From Megamerina dolium (taxonomy: Eukaryota > Arthropoda > Insecta > Diptera > Megamerinidae), in contig OY978529.1 in NCBI GenBank assembly GCA_963854835.1, forward strand, positions 47,735,821 to 47,799,820: a DNA stretch of 64,000 bases, read 5' to 3'. Positions 12,641-25,676 of the stretch are shown here, piece by piece; the first letter of the stretch is position 1, and each line of letters begins with the position of its first letter. The position numbers were made by a program, and so were the translations under genes. The notes under the pieces are model-generated. The model did not search any database. It was not told where the DNA came from and saw only the letters and a list, made by a program, of their open reading frames with translations.

Positions 12641-15600
12641 ATGAATATTGGCATAATGGTTAGCAATAATAATGTGCTACACGACCTAGAAGTCGATACA
12701 GATTGCAAGCAATCTCAACTAGAGGATGCCAACACTGCTGTTACAACAACGATTATTAGTCGATTTTTAAGCTTCTGGGATAGTGTTATTGATTTCATTT
12801 GGTTCATTATCTGCTCCGTTGGTTACATATGTCAAGTAAGTTGAATTGCATACAATTACATTTACTTCATACATATTCGTTCAAAAGTTTAGCTTATTTG
12901 CGTTTTAACAAGGCTAACAAAATGGTTAATCCATACACACACGATCGGTATAATAAACTAAACTAATTCAAAGCACTTAATTATTAAAAGCAACATCTTT
13001 ACCAAACAAACGAACTGCGAAAATGCAATTTATTTTTATTTCCTTCCCACTTCTTGTTCACTGACTGGCATGCTGTATGGCACGCTTATACCAGCTACCA
13101 GCGCTACGATTGATCTCTTCAATGATCAAATTCATTTATCAAATTGTTGTTTCCTGCCCGTTTCTTCTTATTCATTCATTCATTCATTCATTCATTTCAT
13201 TTTCATATTCTTTAGCTAACCAAATAAATAAGTTTTAAAGCTAAGCGGAGCATATGACAAACTGTTGTGATCGTCAGTGCGACTTTCATTAGCATAGGTA
13301 TTGTGTAGATATGTGTATGCAATGATCAATCGGCCAATTTGCTAATTCCATCATAGAAATAAAGACAAACAAAACAAAGAAAATCGAAAAAATAAAAAAT
13401 TCCACAACAATTTAAAACATGTAATCATGCAAAATAACAAACACATAAACAAAATTTTGATTTCATAATTTCATAGACGCTATACCTACCTACCTGTATA
13501 CATTTGAAATCGAGTCCATAGGTCTACAGGTATCCACTCTTTTTGTCACTACTTTATTATAGGAAACATTTCAAGATATGTATGTATTTTATTAAAATGA
13601 ATTAGTTAAATATCTTTTATTTTCGCAGTGACCTTTTATGTCTCTTTATGTTATTTTATATACTCGTACAGGCATACATACATACATACCGACATATTTA
13701 AGTGTTTGTATTCTTTTGTACTTTTTTGGATTTAAAGCACTATGTTTACACTGGTGATATGCATGCACATATGTAAATTTAATGTGCAAACATTAGTTTT
13801 CAGAGTCATATTATTCGCTATAAGATTTCATTTAATAATAATTTTACAATTTTGCTGTCGAATGTTTGTGTTTTTTTTTTTTAATTTAATAACATTTTTC
13901 CCATGGCTATATTTTTTAGTGTACAATATTCTCGTACCTAACTAAACCCACATACACACGTAAGTATGCATTTTAACCATCTACCATTATACATTTGCAT
14001 AAGTTTGTCGCTTCAAATACACCAGTTAAATAAAATGAATTAATTTTATTGGAGAACACCCATTGTCCATTGGTATTATGCAAACAGTTTTGCATACAAT
14101 AATATAAATCATTAATTCGATGATATTATTTCCGAATACAATAGTACAGATAACAACAAATGTATAAGAATATAATTCGGCGTGTGTCCAAATACAAGCA
14201 TACATAACTACTAAAAACAGAAACTGTTTAATCAACTCTAATATTCTCATTGAACGCGGCGGAGTTTTAATTTACTGAAGATTTGCTTTATTTATGTATG
14301 CAAAATATATCAATTAGCAAAATTTGCGAAGGGCAAATTAACAACCTTTCACTACCACTACTACTGTTTTTATTTTTTCTCTCTTCCCCTCTCTCTCCCT
14401 ATCTGTCTCTCTCTGAACACAAATCAATTTCTACAGTTAGCACTAAAGTAATTAAAATGAAGTAATTAAGCGCTATAAATATGTGTACAAAGCTTGCAAA
14501 ACAATTCATCTTTATAACCATAGATCATAAGGCCACCCCCCTCCTTCGGAAATGCTATATTCCGCTAAAAAGTGGTATGTTCACAATATTTGTTTGATTA
14601 GCGTTACCTTTCACCTTTAAATGACTATAGGTTAGCACAAAATTTCATAAGCGTATACATATCATAGTAGAAGTACGAGAATAGTTTTATTTATAACAAA
14701 GTTATACATAATGCACACTCATACTCTACCTATGAGAGTTGTACTGTCTTCATAGAAATCTTTAAAAATTAGGTTTTAGTATATCGCAATATTTTTAGTT
14801 TCCCTACATGTTGAGATATGCACAGAAGCACTCTTGATTAACAAATTACATACATATATACTTAGCATATTGACCATGTCCAATTACGTAAGATCGTATT
14901 GTTGCTGATTACCAAACTCTATAGTTAAATGTGTGCATTTTATTCGCATTTATGACTGAACATCTCTAAAACCACGATAATTAGCATGTATATTGTAATG
15001 CAATATCCTTAGTGCAGACAACATATTGTACATATATACATAGTCAAAATAGCGCCACAGATATGTGCTAATATCAGCTCAACATCAAAGCGGATACAAG
15101 CAGCGGATACAAGCAGCAATAGAAATTGCATAAAAACAACCATTCAAAACGTTTCAAGTGGCCGAATATTTACAATCAATTCCAATAAATTAAATTGCAT
15201 GCACTTTCAAAATACACTTTTGAAGAAAAAAAGTATTGCTCAGCTGTCTTTCTTGATATCACTCAAGCTTTCGATAAAGTATGGCACGATGGCCTTATTT
15301 ACAAACTCAAACTATTACTGCCTGCAAATGTCTCCTCATTGCTTAGTAGCTACCTCACGAAAAGACAATTTCTCGTACATCACAAGGATTACACAACAAA
15401 TCCATTGGATATTCACGCTGGCGTTCCTCAAGGAAGCGTTTTGGGCCCCTTACTGTATCTCTTATACACTACAGATATGCCCAGCAATAACCATACATTT
15501 ATATCGACCTTTGCAGATGATACGGCAATATTGTGCTCTCGCTCTAACCCCATAGAAGCTACTAAACTCCTGCAGACTCATATCGATTCTCTCGAAATCT

Positions 15601-16315
15601 GGCTAGCAAAATGGCGTATAAAAGTCAATGAATCAAAGAGCGTACATGTAACCTTCACGCTAAGGCCAGATACATGTCCCCCACTTAAAATTAATGGCCA
15701 ATCAGTTCCACAATGTTCCTCAACAAAGTACTTGGGTATTCACCTCGACAGAAGGCTGACCTGGAAAAATCACATAGAGGCAAAGAAAACTCAGATCAAG
15801 CTTAAAATTAATCAGTTATGGTGGCTGTTACACAAAAGATCAAAGTTGAATCTCGAATACAAAGTGCTATTATATAAAGCAATCCTGAAGCCAATCTGGA
15901 CTTATGGTATTCAGTTTTGGGGCACCGCATCTCCTTCAAATATCGAAAAATTGCAGCGAATACAATCCAAGTGTCTGCGAATTATTGTAAACGCGCCTTG
16001 GTATATGAGGAACGTTAACATCCATCGAGATTTAAATGTACCCACAATTTCTGAGGAAGTTGCAATGTCTTGCAGAAGCTACATTCAAAAATTACACAGT
16101 CATCCGAATCCCCTTGCTAGGCAATTGTTGCTGAGCACGGGGCATCGTCGATTAAAAAGAAAAGACACACTGAATATGCTGTGAAATTGCTATACCTCGT
16201 GACTCAACAAATTGTGATGGAACGTTGGGAATATCACATAATTTTATTTAGTTTGTAAGATTTGATTACATATTGTTAGTTTCTAAGTAATTTTAGAAAG
16301 ATTCAATAAAAAAGC

Positions 16316-16349
<34 letters not shown>

Positions 16350-19300
16350 TTTCAAAATATTGTTGCAGACCATGATCATTTTTGAATAAAATTTTGCAAG
16401 AAATTGTGATTAAAATATAAACAAATTATTTGACAAAGTGATTTGCTTTTCAATTTTCATTTAGCCAATGAAATCAAATATACCTTTCGAAAAGTCTATT
16501 ATTCTCCTTTCCAGAATCGTAAAAAATCGATAATCGATAATAAGGTAACCGATTTATTGGTCGATAAATGACGCATATGAAGCTATAAAATTATATCGAA
16601 AATTTGAGGGTGTTAAACATAATTCCAATAATTTTTTTTGTATCGCCGTGCTATCTGTTAGAGAATTAAATCCATAGGAATATGAAATATATACAATATA
16701 ATTTGTTTGTTATATATGAAATATGTCAAATAAGTCGATACTAAATTTCAGATGATCCTAACTTTGACTATAACTATGAGCTATGATTTATAAAATAAAA
16801 ATTCCAAAATTATATCGATTTTTGTGTGCGAATGTGGATTAATAAATATCAAGGAATTACTAAGGGAAGAAGTTAGTAAATATGCTTTAATGTCTTAAAG
16901 TTCTGATTAATGGAATAATTTGTATTTTCATTAATCAATCAGACATTTTGATTAAACGATAACTGATCGCACAATCCTTCCAACAATCATTACACCTTGT
17001 GATAGCACTTTTAAGAAGTGGAAAAATTAAATTGCACATCAAATTAGAGTCAGCATCTGGAACCACTTTGATTGGGTCGATAAAAAAAAAGAGGGGGGAG
17101 TCAAAACCTCAACACCATAATGTCCAAGGACTGATCTCATTACTTGCAAAAGAGTTCTGATGAACGAAAGATAATCGGTTTTCCATTTTGTACAACATTT
17201 TATTCTATAAAAGTTTCATTGGCAAATTGCCTTTTTTCTTTGCGTGAAATAAAATTTTCCACTAACATTCCATGAGCTTATTTAAGTAATTTTCTCTTAA
17301 TATCGGAAAATAAGAGAGAGAGAGAGAGAATGCGTAAGATATTATTGGCTACTTTATTTCATCGGCTGCATCGACCCTTAAGTACAAAATGAATTCCGAG
17401 TTGAAAGCATTGAATATTTTTATTTAAAAACCTAACTTTTAGTTAGGTCATACCATCAGCATTGGAGTACATAGTTGATAACAACACATATACACTTTAT
17501 ACTTTAGTAATGTGGTTGTTGTTAATCTGTTGTATTTTTCTTACCATGTTGTACTTTGCTATTGTCGCTTAGTTGTTGTAAAATTACAATAAACTCAAAA
17601 CATTCGACTATTCACGATGAACGGCTTGTTGACCTAGTTCAACTTTTGCATTTGCCGGCTCAGTTGTAGTAAGTTTTATACACTCACACTTAAATTAGCC
17701 ATATTTTGCATTAGTCGTGCTAACTACATACTAATTTTGCGAACCACGTTTAACAAAAAACATAACGCAAAGCTCTTTGAGAGCAATACTTAAATAAATA
17801 TGAAAAATACACGAAAAATCAAGCGTGATTTTTGAAACTTGCAACAAAAACCGAAAGTCAGACACATGTGCTCCTTATTGCAGCTAATACAAAAATCAAT
17901 CGTAACAATAACAATAATGTAGTAATAACAATGAAGCAAGCAAACAAGTTTGTTTTTGTTTAGAGTTGTAAATTTTAGCTGAGGAAGGAACTTGCTTACA
18001 ACGTTCACGTTGTAACCGGCAAGTGTTAGCTTCTGATATGTGGCACATTGCGTTTTTGTTTTTATATTTCAATAGATATATAACATTTTTGTTGTTATTA
18101 TTATTATTATTATTATTTATTATTATTATTCATTTTGATTGGGGTTCAATTTCAGGTTTATTAATCGTAAATACACACTCTATTCGCTATGCTGGTTTTT
18201 GATTATTGTAATGCGCGATATCTTAGCATGCATTTGGAAAGAAGGTCACATGAAATGTTGTTTGCTGTTTGTTTATATATGTTAGCTGCTGGCTTTTGTA
18301 AATAGTAAATCAAAATAAGACAAACAGCAACTAAAATACTCTGTACAAATGTGAGTGTGCATGTGTGTGTGTGTGTGTGTGTAAACATACAAAAATTGCA
18401 TCATTTGCATAGAGCAGCGTGTTTTCAATACACAGTGAAAAATTCAGCAAAAATTATTTATTCGAACTATCTGATTTATCAATTATTCAATATAATTATA
18501 ATTTTGATTAATCAAATAACACAGTATTCACACAATCATGATTTTGATTAATCAATTATTGAAATTATTCGATTAATCAGAGCAATATTATTCGACGAAT
18601 ACAATACAAAGTAGATAAGTAGCTTTTCAAAGCAATGTACGTTTATAAGAATGTGTTTGAAATTTCTATTTGAGAAGAAAAATTCAAAATCAAAACGAAC
18701 AATTTTTTGATTAATCAAAATTCTGATTAATCAAATAATTTCTATTTTGTATTAAGCTAAATTAATCAGAATTAAACTAAACGATTAATCGCACACTTCT
18801 GTTTCATACAAAACAATTTTTACAAGTTCATTTATTTTATATTATAACATATATCGCTTCGTTTTGCCTCACTTCTGCTAACCTATCCAAATAAAAACAT
18901 ACCAGTTGGCATTTCATTTTCATTTGCAATGCATGCAGTAAGTGTATAAAACTGGTTTGCACTGATAGTTTAGAATTTTCTATGTAATATGTTTAGGTCA
19001 GTTATTTTGTAAATGTGTATAGACTACGTTTTTACAAATATTTTCAATCTGTACCAACTATTCATCAAGAAATGTACGATATGATATACGAAGCTTATGT
19101 GTTGCGTCATAATTTTTTGTATTTTTTATTGTCATAATAATAGGGCAATTCTTATTTTCATACAATTCGAACTATCATTAAAATATCACCTTTTTTTAAA
19201 TATCATACTTATTATAATGTAATGTCGACCTTGGTCGGCTTATTTATATCCTTCACTTGTAGAGTGTGCGTATGAACTATGCCTATTTTTTTGCGCATTA

Positions 19301-22300
19301 AATGGATTAATTGTTTAAACATTTAAAATGTTTGTCTTAAAGTCCTTCTTTAGATGCTCCTAAGTGATTAGAGTCATTCTGATGAGAATGTCACCAATTT
19401 GGTGTGGTGAGAATTTTCAAGCCTATATTCACAAATAGCTAATCTCACTCTCACTCTCTCTCACTCTTATTGAATGATTTGAGTGGAAATTGATTCTCAC
19501 AAGTACTTACATGATGATGAAAATATGTAAATTGCTTTTATTTGTTTTATCTTTTTGCGAATGAAATGAAATATGATATTGAAGAGGAAAATAGAAAAAG
19601 GAAACCGTGACAACATAAAGGGTTACTGAGAAAAGTTACAACCATTATTAACATAATAATTATTTAATTTTTTCTTGTAAAATTAATTGAAATAACATCA
19701 AAGTAATAAGAAAAACATAAAATTTAAGAATGAGTCTACATTTGTTCAATAGGACCTCCTTTTCCACAAATAATTTTCTTCAAACCATCTATGTGGGTTT
19801 CACACGCTATACGATTGTCAGCCGATAGTATTTTGTATCATTCTCAGCGAAGAGCTGTCTTGAGCGTATCAACACTTGTGTGTTCTTTACATGACAACAT
19901 ACCATTAAATTTAAGAATGAGTGTAGTTTTGTTCAATAGGACCTTCTCCTCAACGAATAATTTTCTTCAAACCATCTGTAAAGGCCATCGTTAGTAACAG
20001 CGGCCCATACCACACCACAGACGGTGATGCTTGGTAATAGTCGGTTGTTAGAATTTCCAAAATTTCGTACGAACGCATTGTTAAATAGACACGATTATTT
20101 TTACAATTAGTTGTTGAATTGATTACGAAATTTTTTTATCAGAAAAAATATCTGGCAAAAGCCTATAATTTTGCCCCTTCGAGATCTTGTCTTTTTTGGT
20201 GTTTGTAGGCCTTCGAGTAAAATGTGCATTTCTTTTAAGAGTTTATTCCCACCTTGACGCAGATGTCGTTGAATAGTGGCATTCACTCTGTATTTAAAAA
20301 TAAATTTCGTGTGGTCGTTGCATGTGAGCGATAATTTTCATTTTCAATCGCGTCCATACCATTGGTCGAAATATCTCCGGCGATTTTGTCAAGTGGTTAC
20401 AAACATCTGACCAAAGTTATTATGGCGCCGCATTTTGGTGCAGGGTAAATTAACGCACCGGAAATGTTATATGTATATGAATACATAATTATACAAATTT
20501 ATATGTATATATAATAGCATTGTACTATATTATGGCTGCATACAGTGTAGTTCGTATATTTTTGAATATTAGTAGCAGGTGTAAACTCTTGTTAACAAAC
20601 TGCGAAATGTTGTTCACATGTTTTGAGCGGAATCACGGCTTAGGAAATGTAAAAATCTTAAAAATTTGTGTGAAAGGTAAAATAAAATATTGTAATAAAG
20701 AGGATAATTAAATATTTCGCAATTCTAATTCGAAAATCCATGCATGACCATTTCCTTTAGTATGTTACATGCCATCTAGTATGCAGTACTACTCTCTGTT
20801 TTGTATTTGTACCTATTCGTTTCTCAGACATTTATTTTGACATTAACATTGAATGAAGCACAATTTGATTCGAGCATATTTGGATTTTTCATATAAAAAC
20901 TGTTACAATTAGGTATACCTCTACTATGTATGTATATAAGTTAGCAATAACAATATTACTCGTTCACATAATGTTGATAAATATAATATAATAATAATAA
21001 TAAATGTTGTTACAATAAATTGTAGTATGTGTGTGTAGCAACAAGACGTCGTCATAGGGTATTTTATAATTATTAACACAATAATAAAAAATTCGGCACA
21101 CAGATTAAAGTTTAAGGTAAATAAATATTGTAGTATTACGACGTCTTCACTCAACACCGCCGAAATATAGTACACATATACGAGTATATGTATATTAAAA
21201 GAGAAGAGCAATAGCAATTGATGCTCGAATTTCACAATGTCAGTGCCAAAGGTAGTGAATAAAATTTTAAATGTCTTTCATTTATGTATGTATGTAGGTT
21301 TTCTTGTATCGTTTGTTTTTAAATTATAACAATTTATCAAATTACTCAACGGAACAATGCTGATGTAACAGCATACCGATGTTTATGCGAGATCATTTTT
21401 TTAATAACGATTTATATAATATTTTCAGGATTTATATTATATAGCATTTGGATATCCCGAAAAAGATTTGGACACTGACATCGCTTTGGTAACTGGCGGA
21501 GGTAGCGGATTGGGTCGACTTTTAGCTCAACGTTTGGGAAAAATGGGTACAAAAGTCATCATATGGGATATCAATAAAGAAGGTATATTCATTACACTTC
21601 AATCGTTAAGTACTCAAGTACTGAAAAATGTATCCAATTTGTATGTATCAAAGGTATCAAAGAGACAATAGACATGGTTGAAGCGGAAGGAGGTTACTGT
21701 AGGGGTTATGTTGTGGACATCTCTAAAAAAGAAGACGTCTACAAGGCGGCCGATGTATTGAGAAGTGAAGTGGGTGATGTAAGTAAAAACAAAAAAAAAA
21801 AAGAGGAAATCTTGTGTTGTGCTTGAATGTACGCTGTAATAATACACAGTAAACCACGCAATATGTTCCACAAGAGTTGTCACAGCTGAAACCGTATCTA
21901 AAGCAATTTAAAATTGTTACTTTTATTTTCATAATACACGTACAAATATATTCAACTGTATTTAGCTTCTATATTTTCTCTTCAATTGGAAATTACACCA
22001 ACATGCATAAGCAGTTGTCATAGTCAACATCACAAACTGTCGCTTTATTTTTTTTTTTAAATCAAATATTTGAAATCTTCATGCATGTGTAGCATACTGC
22101 AAACAGAATCATACCCATATGCAAATTATTGCACAAATAAATTTGCATTTGTTATATTTGTGTACAAATATATTAGACGTTCTTTAAACTCCATTACGTA
22201 ATGTTGAAAAAAAAAGCTCATAATTTTTTTTGTACCTACTTATTTATTAACCATTATGTTTGACGATATTATGTTAACCAAATTAATTATTACGCGTAGT

Positions 22301-23879
22301 CGTATGGATTGCTAGTTCATTATAGAGCTGCATCAAGTATAATTTGATACAAGTGGTAATGCTTAAAATTACTTGAGTTATATTTATTATTGTAAACAGC
22401 TTTGTGCGAAAAACCTTGACATACTGGATGTGATGAATAAACTTGTATGAAACTACTACTTTCATGGTTTAATAGTGTATTATACATATGAGTTGTACTA
22501 TTGTAACTCCCATCATCATCATCATCGTGCAATACTTAACATCATTTTAAAACATTTTATGAACAATTAGGTGTCGATTTTGATTGAAAATGTAGATAAT
22601 AGCTCAAATGCTCTAAGATCAAATTGTCTATCTATTGTTTGTAAGATTTAACGTTGAAATATGATTAAATACATGTACGATGTTAATGTGAATGCTAGAA
22701 AAAAATCAAAGATCAAGCTTCTAAAAAAAATTCAAGTCTATAAATATGAAATAATAGCGGATAATTAAACATACATTCTTAATGTTTGCCACCACAGGTG
22801 ACGCTACTAATTAATAATGCTGGTGTTGTATCAGGCTTGCATTTACTCGATACGCCCGATCATCTCATCGAACGCTCTTTCAATGTGAATGTAATGGCAC
22901 ACTTTTGGGTATGTTTTATCTACCAGCAAACAGAGAATACATACGAATACGTGTTACATACTTTTGATATTTATTTTAATAGACGACCAAAGCTTTTCTA
23001 CCCAAGATGATTGAAAACGAACGCGGTCACATAGCGACTATTGCTTCGCTAGCGGGGCATGTTGGCATTACCAAATTGGTAGATTATTGCGCTAGCAAAT
23101 TTGCAGCGGTAAGTGTGTGTGGAAAACCACACAAGTTTTATTTAAATGGCTAACCTATTGTACGAAAAACATTTAGGTTGGATTTGATGAAGCTTTACGC
23201 CTAGAACTTGACGTCCTTGGCCACACCAGCATACAGACAACATGCATTTGCCCATTCTTTATTCAAGCAACCGGCATGTTTGACGATGTTAACGCTAGGT
23301 GAGTTTCGAATACTTACAAGTACTTACACGTTAACGTATGTTATATTACAAGTGTACTGACAAGCTAGCTAATATTTGTATAAATTTTTAAACATAATTT
23401 GCACTCATTTCATTGCTATCAAATAAGATGGGTACCCACCCTGAATCCAAATGATGTTGCAGATCGTATCATTCAGGCTATTAAGAAAAATGAGAAAATC
23501 GCCGTCATACCGGGGTACATTAAATTTTTGCTAACACTAAAATGGTAAGCATATATACATATTCAACATAAAGCTTCTTAGCTATGCTATAAATATATAT
23601 AAATATTTTTTTTTTTCAATACTATATAGGACATTCCCATGGGGTTGTGCTGCAGGTTTACTTAGACGTTTGGTGCCAGATGCAGCGCCACACGCAAGTG
23701 TTCAGAAAACAAATGCGCCTGCCGCTGCGTTCAAGGAAATTGCCACCTCACCCAAAATTATCAGAGAGATCTCATTATCTAAGCGCTCAAACCTCAGCGA
23801 TGATTTTGAAGAGACCCTGCCAAAGACGCCATCGTTGCTGATACAACGGACGCCATCGTTGGGCGAACGTGTACTTTAA
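12641..23879 (+). CDS. short-chain dehydrogenase/reductase, SDR16C / retinol dehydrogenase-like, 8 exons
   Basis: Predicted exons: 12641-12835, 21429-21582, 21654-21778, 22798-22908, 22983-23108, 23177-23298, 23428-23544, 23630-23879. All have GT-AG borders with matching phases and give about 399 aa. Residues 40-62 form a membrane anchor ([20 protein letters not shown]). Then come the nucleotide-binding motif TGGGSGLG, the NNAG motif, and the catalytic Ser (TIASLAG) and YCASK active site. This order, with an N-terminal hydrophobic segment, fits microsomal NAD(P)-dependent alcohol/retinoid or lipid dehydrogenases of the SDR16C group. The C-terminal ~65 residues are a low-complexity tail with a repeated TPSL motif. 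The first intron is 8.6 kb and holds a LINE insertion. The substrate cannot be told from sequence. Confidence 0.88.
12836..15214. other. SDR intron 1, left part
   Basis: Intronic AT-rich DNA with no second gene visible. Short repeats include (ATTC)n near 13170-13195 and a directly repeated GCGGATACAAGCA at about 15089-15114. Confidence 0.6.
15203..16359 (+). mobile_element. 5'-truncated jockey-like LINE with target-site duplication
   Basis: The direct repeat ACTTTCAAAATA occurs at 15203-15214 and 16348-16359. The element body is about 15215-16347. It ends with AATAAA at 16305-16310 and a poly(A) run of about 28 bases, the signature of target-primed reverse transcription. The 5' end is truncated inside the reverse transcriptase. 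The clean duplication and unbroken frame point to a recent insertion. It lies in the first intron of the SDR gene in the same orientation. Confidence 0.93.
15215..16184 (+). pseudogene. LINE reverse transcriptase, C-terminal fragment
   Basis: About 320 codons stay open to the TGA at 16182. Motifs in order are [14 protein letters not shown] (palm motif with the catalytic Asp), [23 protein letters not shown] (the [YF]xDD active site), [14 protein letters not shown] and the jockey-clade thumb [12 protein letters not shown] with NAPWYMRN. The endonuclease, ORF1 and the RT N-terminus are missing, and the true start codon lies in the deleted part. Any ATG or TTG near 15195-15199 is target DNA, not the real start. 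Confidence 0.93.
16360..19734. other. SDR intron 1, middle part
   Basis: Intronic, AT-rich, no supported gene. It contains (GA)n at about 17313-17328, (TTA)n near 18096-18130, (GT)n at 18362-18382 and a cluster of GATTAATC palindromes. Confidence 0.55.
18440..18800. repeat. GATTAATC-rich dispersed repeat
   Basis: GATTAATC/CGATTAATC palindromes recur about eight times. A similar block with the same ends (CGATTAATCG next to GCAC or GTAC) lies at 43945-44310, and a degenerate one near 16900-16975. The shared layout suggests a decayed dispersed element rather than chance. Confidence 0.6.
19735..20330 (-). pseudogene. degenerate Tc1/mariner-superfamily transposase fragment
   Basis: On the minus strand the fragments [18 protein letters not shown] and, further on, SVDTLKTAL and [18 protein letters not shown] resemble the central and C-terminal blocks of Tc1-like transposases (typically VMVWAA... 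and ...RLKAVIxAKGGHIE). Stops and frame breaks show it is dead. A 70-base segment is present twice (about 19720-19789 and 19908-19977), so the relic also contains a duplication. Confidence 0.55.
20331..21428. other. SDR intron 1, right part
   Basis: AT-rich intron sequence ending in a usable acceptor (ATTTTCAG at 21421-21428). No other feature is supported. Confidence 0.6.
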
Positions 23880-24317
23880 GAAGCTGGCATGAACTTCATT
23901 TCTATATTTATTTGCGTGTTTTATTGTTACGTCTCATATTATGTTTTTGTCCAGTTACGTTGAGCGACAGTATACAGGAAATATCGAATATGCGCAATTC
24001 TTTTATTTCTCACAAATAATTCATCTAGTGATATTACGTTTAGTTAGTATTATTTAACTTAAAATCAGGGGCGTCTTTTGTCACTAGGTATGAACTAAAT
24101 TGTTCAAATATCCATACATAATATTACCACTTTGTGCTTATATGTACGAGCACCATATGTGTAGGTTAAGAGAATCAATACTTACTTCACAACCTATACC
24201 CTCTAAATCTCTTCAATTTTTAACTACATATACTCATAATATTTCTATTATATACTTACTATAATCTTTGTATTTGTAAAATTGAAATTTCTAAACACTA
24301 TAATTTCATTAATTTAA

Positions 24318-24323
24318 AATAAA
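24318..24323 (+). terminator. candidate poly(A) signal of the SDR gene
   Basis: AATAAA about 440 bases after the SDR stop codon. Other A-rich variants are nearby, so the exact site is uncertain. Confidence 0.4.
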
Positions 24324-25025
24324 GTGTTAAATTAATTTAAGCCATATTTTAAGTAGTTAGATATCCTAGGTTAAGAATAATAAAATATTAATAATATATA
24401 AATTACATACGTTGACTTTTTTGAAATTCGTTTTCATCCTCTGTTTAGTCCTCTATTCTATGTTTGTGTAATTCCAAGAGAATCGATAGTTACCTACTTA
24501 CCTACTAGATAGTTATCGATTTGATATGAAAAATAGCAAATAGAAACTATCGAAGATGATGAAAGTTAAACAAGCACGAAAATTGAAAGTCTAACAAAGG
24601 TTTTGGGCAAAAATGGAGCTCCTTAATAATATCCCCAAATCAAATGGGATAACAAACGATAGTAATATATAGATAAAAGCCATTTCGTTATCTCGGGAAT
24701 CATGAAGTGCTTTTGTTTTCATAGCACAACCATGTGCACAAATATCGACGTGGCACGGCTAGGATTCCAACAATTTAATTATTAGAGGTTGCCAATTTTG
24801 AGCACTTTATTTTTAGGATATGATGTTCTGGACCATAGTGGAGCGGTGAGAGTTTTTACCAAACGATTCAACATTTTTAGAATATCGGTGGGAATGTAGA
24901 AAAGAAAACGCAAGATGAATTCCTTATGTAATGTTAATCAGTTATAGAATTCGGTATCAACTCAATAAGGATCAACTTTTTCAAGAATGCTAACATTCAT
25001 ATGAAGCCAATGTGACATCCTTATA

Positions 25026-25549
25026 GCCTAGACAGACGGCAGCCTAATTCCGAATTAACGGCGCACTTAATCCGAATAAAATATTAACCTGACAGACGGC
25101 AGTATTGCGGATTAACTAAACGGCTGATTGCTGTTTTATTAGGTCTGCTCACTTACATTATTATCACTATCAATTTCTGTCATCTGTCACTCTCGATATG
25201 AGAAAATCTACAAGAAGTACATGAACTGAAAACTATCAGAAACTTGTAAATTGACATTCACCGTTCGTAATTGACAGCTGGATTTATCTTTTCGCCAACA
25301 CTTTTCATGTTGAAAACTGTTAACAATTGTTGAAAGTTTTTTGTTAGCGAACAAACCTAATATTTTGTAAAATGGATCAAGAAAAATTCACAATAGACAA
25401 TTTTTAGCAGTGTTGCCATAGCAAATTGTCCTAATCCTCTTTTATTTTGAGAATTAACTCATACAGTTTATGCGGATTAGCTGCAGTTAATGCCCGAGTT
25501 AATTCGAATTAACTTGGTAATCCGGAATTAGGCTGCCGTCTGTCTAGGC
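25026..25549. mobile_element. 524-bp MITE with ~30-bp terminal inverted repeats
   Basis: The ends read GCCTAGACAGACGGCAGCCT inward from both sides and the match continues to about 30 bases with one mismatch. A TA lies immediately outside each end (25024-25025 and 25550-25551). The motif GACAGACGGCAG recurs internally at about 25092. There is no coding capacity. This fits a non-autonomous Tc1/mariner-type or similar MITE. Confidence 0.85.
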
Positions 25550-25641
25550 TATTAGAAACCGCACAAAATATTCAAGCAGTGTTGATGCAATGACTGTCGC
25601 AAATATTATATAATCCTTTGGAATATATAATGCTTTGGAAT

Positions 25642-25676
25642 TTCCAAGGCACTCCTTTGGAAGGAGTGCCTTGGAA
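25642..25676. repeat. perfect 16-bp hairpin, 3-base loop
   Basis: TTCCAAGGCACTCCTT (25642-25657) is followed by the loop TGG and the exact complement (25661-25676). It is GC-richer than its surroundings. It has no U-run after either arm, and transcription is not evident. Confidence 0.85.
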
